Source of the DNA: Enterovibrio sp042096095
GTDB taxonomy: Bacteria; Pseudomonadota; Gammaproteobacteria; Enterobacterales; Vibrionaceae
Direction of reading: 5' to 3'
NCBI GenBank assembly: GCA_042096095.1
Contig: JBELME010000203.1
Location: 1-7,927, forward strand
Length of the DNA: 7,927 bases
Every line of letters starts with the position of its first letter. Positions within the stretch are counted from its first letter, which is position 1. Positions 5,227 through 7,927 of this stretch are shown here, piece by piece. The translations under genes and the position numbers were made by a program. The notes below the pieces were generated by a model that searched no databases, had not been told where the DNA came from, and was given only the letters and a program-made list of their open reading frames with translations.

Positions 5227-7927
5227 ATGCCAGATTCGGTTATAAGACAATTGGCAGGGAAGGCATTTATCATCGAGCCAAACGGCAAGATAATAACCGC
5301 AGCCGAAGATTCAGTGTTACGTGAAGGAGACATCCTCATCTCCTCGCTGTTTGGACACAGCGACAAAGGCCAAAAATCTGTCGTTGTAGACATTCATAAT
5401 GATCGCGTTCTTCTTCAAGAACAAGAATCGCTCACAGAACTCAGGATTCCTGACAACCTTGATGTGTTGGATATTCTTGCTGCACTGGAAAAAGGCCAAG
5501 ATCCAACGCAACTCGACGGCGTTGAAGCTGCTGCTGGCAATGCAGCCAACAGCTCATCGATTGCGGCCCAAGCCATTATTGAATCTGGAAGCACCTCCCA
5601 TGTTTATGCTCACGCAGGCTTCACCACCCAAACTCCTACAGATTCTGGACTGACACCTCAACAACTAGAGTCCATTGACCGCGTTTTTATCGCCCAAATG
5701 GAAAGCCCAATAGCATCACTGACGGGTGACAGTATCATCGAAGAAGGCACGTCTGCCTCCTATACCATTTCTATTTCAAGCCCTGTCGACACTGATACAC
5801 GCGTCAACGTCGTCATCAGCCATAAAACATCAGAATCAGGCGATATCACCCCGATAACCCGCGAAGTTATTATTCCTTCTGCCCAAACATCAGCAACGTT
5901 CTCTGTGGATGTCATTGATGATGTCTTTGATGAAGCTGCTGACAGTGACACGTTTACGGTTTCGATTTCTAGCATTCAAACAGGCGACGCTGATCAAAAC
6001 ATAGCCACACCACCGGCCATCGAAACCAATATTCTGGATGAGAATGCCCTCAATCGCGCTGAAGAAAACGACGCGCCGAGCTTATTGTTATCTGGCAATG
6101 AAACGGTGATTGAAGGTAACTCAGCGTCCTATACGCTTACCTTGTCGCACACACCAACATCCGACGTTACCATTACGGTCGATGTTTCTCGCACCACCGC
6201 GGAAGGCGACGATGTATCAGAAAGTACGCGCGAAATAACAATACCTGCAGGTTCCCGTTCAGCGACCTTCACCATCGACACCTTGGATGATGTCTTTGAT
6301 GAATCGAATGACAATGACGTATTTAGTGTTGAAGTGTTGGACGTCCAAGGCGGCGGATTCGAGCGATTACCTCCCCTGCCTGATCCCGTTGAAACTATCA
6401 TCAACGATGGTGATGCGAATGCTCCCTCTTTAATACTGACGGGCGATACTTCTATTAATGAAGGAGAGTCAGCGAGCTACACCATCACGCTGTCTGAAGC
6501 GCCTTCAACGGACATGACGGTGATGATCACCATCGGGCATAAAACATCAGAAGATGGCGATGTTGCCCCTGTTACGCGCGATATTCTTATCCCAGCAGGC
6601 TCAGTGTCAGCCACGTTCGCCGTAGACACGGCTAACGATGTGTATGATGAAAGCAGTGATGGGGATGTCTTTTCAGTCACAGTGGATGGCGTTTCAGGCG
6701 GTGGCTTTGAACAAAAGCCCGAACTTCCGCCTGGTTTGGAAACCACACTGAACGATGGCACAGCTGACGCACCTACACTTTCCTTGACAGGTGACTCAAA
6801 TGTCACGGAAGGCGGCGATGCGAGCTACACATTAACCTTGTCTCATGCTCCTTCATCAGATTTCACCGCCACCATTGTTATTGGACACCAAACGTCTGAA
6901 AGCGGTGATATCACACCAGAAACACGCGATATCGTTATTGCCGCTGGCACAACTTCCGCAACGTTTTCTGTCACCACCTCGGATGATGTCTTTGATGAAA
7001 CCAATGATACTGACGTTTTCAACGTCTCTGTAAGTAATACAGCGGGAGGCGGATTTGAAGCGCAACCAGCAGCACCAACGAGCATAGAAACGACCATTGA
7101 TGAAGATACGGATTCTTCAGACAAACCAACACTAACGCTTACTGGCGATACGGATGTTACCGAAGGCGCGGAAGCGTCATACACATTATCTATTTCGGAA
7201 GCACCAACGACTGATTTGACTGTCACTGTCGTAGTTGGACACAAGACCTCAGAGGATGGTGATGTCACCCCAGTGACGCGCGATGTGGTGATTTCTGCAG
7301 GTACAACATCTACAAATTTCACCGTCGCAACCTTGGATGACGCCATCCTTGAAACCAACGACGATGATGTCTTTGAAGTGTCCGTCACAGGCTCGACGGG
7401 CGGTGGCTTTGAAGTGCTGCCGGACAACCCAGCGGCGGTTGAAACCACGATCAATGAAGACACAACGTCGACCGACAAGCCAACCCTAACGCTCACAGGC
7501 GATACCGAGGTTATCGAAGGTTCGGAAGCGTCGTATACGCTGACCATCAGCGAGGCACCAACTACTGATTTAACCGTCACCGTCGTTGTGGGCCATAAGA
7601 CTTCCGAAGACGGCGATGTCACGCCTGTGACTCGTGATGTGGTGATTGCAGCGGGTACAACGTCGACCGACTTTAGCGTCGCAACGCTCGATGATTCCAT
7701 CCTTGAAACCAATGACGATGATGTCTTTGAAGTGTCGGTAACAGGTACTTCTGGCGGCGGCTTTGAAGTGCTGCCTGACAACCCAGCGGCGGTTGAAACG
7801 ACGATCAACGAAGACACGACGTCTACCGACAAACCAACCCTGACGCTCACGGGCGATGCAGAAGTTATCGAAGGCGCAGAGGCGTCTTACACACTTACTA
7901 TTTCAGAAGCACCAACGACAGATCTCA
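5227..7927 (+). CDS. Giant LapA-like RTX biofilm adhesin, N-terminal 900 residues
   Basis: The frame is open from 5227 to the window end without a stop, so the gene is cut by the right edge. AGGAG at 5217-5221 is five bases before the ATG. Residues 1 to about 95 form an N-terminal retention module (RQLAGKAFIIEPNGKI, then REGDIL), which in LapA-type adhesins lodges in the TolC-like pore and keeps the protein on the cell surface. Next come GQDPTQLDG and the di-alanine sequence AAAG (101-104), the expected site for a LapG protease. A Ser/Ala/Thr-rich linker follows (about 105-158), then at least seven tandem Calx-beta-like domains rich in Asp, Gly and Thr that probably bind calcium and extend the protein. 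I see no cysteine and no Sec signal, as expected for type I secretion by a C-terminal signal, which would lie outside the window. Homologues include LapA of Pseudomonas and the LapG-cleaved Vibrio adhesins FrhA and CraA. Binding target and total length are unknown. Confidence 0.92.
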   Translation, partial: MPDSVIRQLAGKAFIIEPNGKIITAAEDSVLREGDILISSLFGHSDKGQKSVVVDIHNDRVLLQEQESLTELRIPDNLDVLDILAALEKGQDPTQLDGVEAAAGNAANSSSIAAQAIIESGSTSHVYAHAGFTTQTPTDSGLTPQQLESIDRVFIAQMESPIASLTGDSIIEEGTSASYTISISSPVDTDTRVNVVISHKTSESGDITPITREVIIPSAQTSATFSVDVIDDVFDEAADSDTFTVSISSIQTGDADQNIATPPAIETNILDENALNRAEENDAPSLLLSGNETVIEGNSASYTLTLSHTPTSDVTITVDVSRTTAEGDDVSESTREITIPAGSRSATFTIDTLDDVFDESNDNDVFSVEVLDVQGGGFERLPPLPDPVETIINDGDANAPSLILTGDTSINEGESASYTITLSEAPSTDMTVMITIGHKTSEDGDVAPVTRDILIPAGSVSATFAVDTANDVYDESSDGDVFSVTVDGVSGGGFEQKPELPPGLETTLNDGTADAPTLSLTGDSNVTEGGDASYTLTLSHAPSSDFTATIVIGHQTSESGDITPETRDIVIAAGTTSATFSVTTSDDVFDETNDTDVFNVSVSNTAGGGFEAQPAAPTSIETTIDEDTDSSDKPTLTLTGDTDVTEGAEASYTLSISEAPTTDLTVTVVVGHKTSEDGDVTPVTRDVVISAGTTSTNFTVATLDDAILETNDDDVFEVSVTGSTGGGFEVLPDNPAAVETTINEDTTSTDKPTLTLTGDTEVIEGSEASYTLTISEAPTTDLTVTVVVGHKTSEDGDVTPVTRDVVIAAGTTSTDFSVATLDDSILETNDDDVFEVSVTGTSGGGFEVLPDNPAAVETTINEDTTSTDKPTLTLTGDAEVIEGAEASYTLTISEAPTTDL
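5527..5538 (+). other. Predicted LapG cleavage site in the adhesin
   Basis: Residues 101-104 read AAAG, fitting the [T/A/P]AA[G/S] pattern cut between the two alanines by periplasmic LapG proteases. In P. fluorescens LapA the site is TAAG around residues 107-110, so position as well as sequence agrees. The preceding GQDPTQLDG resembles the segment before the LapA site. Cleavage would remove the retention module and release the adhesin. Confidence 0.75.
5704..7927 (+). repeat. Tandem Calx-beta-like repeats in the adhesin
   Basis: Seven repeat starts are visible, at 5704, 6073, 6421, 6769, 7123, 7477 and 7831. The spacings are 123, 116, 116, 118, 118 and 118 codons. Each unit opens with a strand like LTLTGD..V.EG..ASYTL, passes through HKTSE.GD..P.TRD and an AGT.S..F.V strand, then an Asp-rich segment (DDVFDE or DDAILE, then D.DVF.V). 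Most units close with GGGFE..P and an ETTI linker. The Asp clusters at the domain ends are likely calcium sites. The first unit lacks GGGFE and is the most divergent; units five to seven are nearly identical in protein. The array continues beyond the window, and the copy number is unknown. Confidence 0.9.

Noticed and set aside
6843..7850. 335-residue open frame on the minus strand, plus shorter minus-strand frames at 5760-5975, 6129-6404 and 6477-6806
   Set aside because: They lie opposite the adhesin repeats and stay open because the Asp/Thr/Val-rich repeat codons seldom give stops on the other strand. The sense frame explains the sequence fully.
5704..7927. CRISPR-like array
   Set aside because: The repeats are about 350 bases, in frame and protein-coding, with no short identical repeats and unique spacers.

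Overview
This window looks like a chromosomal segment from a gammaproteobacterium, most likely a Vibrio. The basis is base composition, codon use, a family II (Mn-dependent) pyrophosphatase, small Sec-exported beta-barrel proteins and a giant RTX-type adhesin with an N-terminal retention module. The genus is inferred from protein recognition only. Every supported gene lies on the + strand, but the genes form several separate transcription units divided by terminators.

Layout: (1) 108-539 encodes a MarR-family regulator with its own rho-independent terminator (551-576). (2) 824-1126 encodes an unrecognised 100-residue acidic protein, followed by a terminator (1190-1220). (3) 1404-2327 encodes a complete LysR-family regulator. 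(4) 2324-2462 is a structured intergenic stretch. It holds an array of ATAAG/CTTAT half-sites, a 50-nt hairpin, and a small hairpin covering the ribosome binding site of the next gene. (5) 2463-3013 encodes a small outer-membrane beta-barrel protein that is broken by a one-base frameshift near 2742. (6) 3039-3530 encodes a second small secreted protein, probably outer-membrane. Its signal peptide reads through cleanly but has no ATG, GTG or TTG start codon, only ATT or ATA. (7) 3675-4595 is ppaC, intact, with an extended -10 promoter and a strong terminator (4615-4644). (8) 4645-5226 is AT-rich with no gene. (9) 5227 to the window end is the first 900 codons of a very large adhesin, open at the right edge.

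Functionally there are three themes. Transcription factors (MarR, LysR) sit beside envelope genes. The ATAAG dyad just after the LysR gene makes it plausible that this regulator controls the two beta-barrel genes, both of which carry lesions. ppaC is a housekeeping gene that pulls biosynthetic reactions forward by removing pyrophosphate. The adhesin has the LapA plan: a retention module, a di-alanine site at residues 101-104 of the kind cut by the periplasmic protease LapG, then tandem Calx-beta-like repeats of 116-123 residues. This suggests a type I-secreted biofilm adhesin that can be released by c-di-GMP-controlled proteolysis. No lapG, lapD or type I secretion genes are in this window.

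The most notable signals are the paired decay of the two beta-barrel genes, the structured leader with mutually exclusive helices around a ribosome binding site, and adhesin repeats that are almost identical in protein but heavily changed at synonymous positions.
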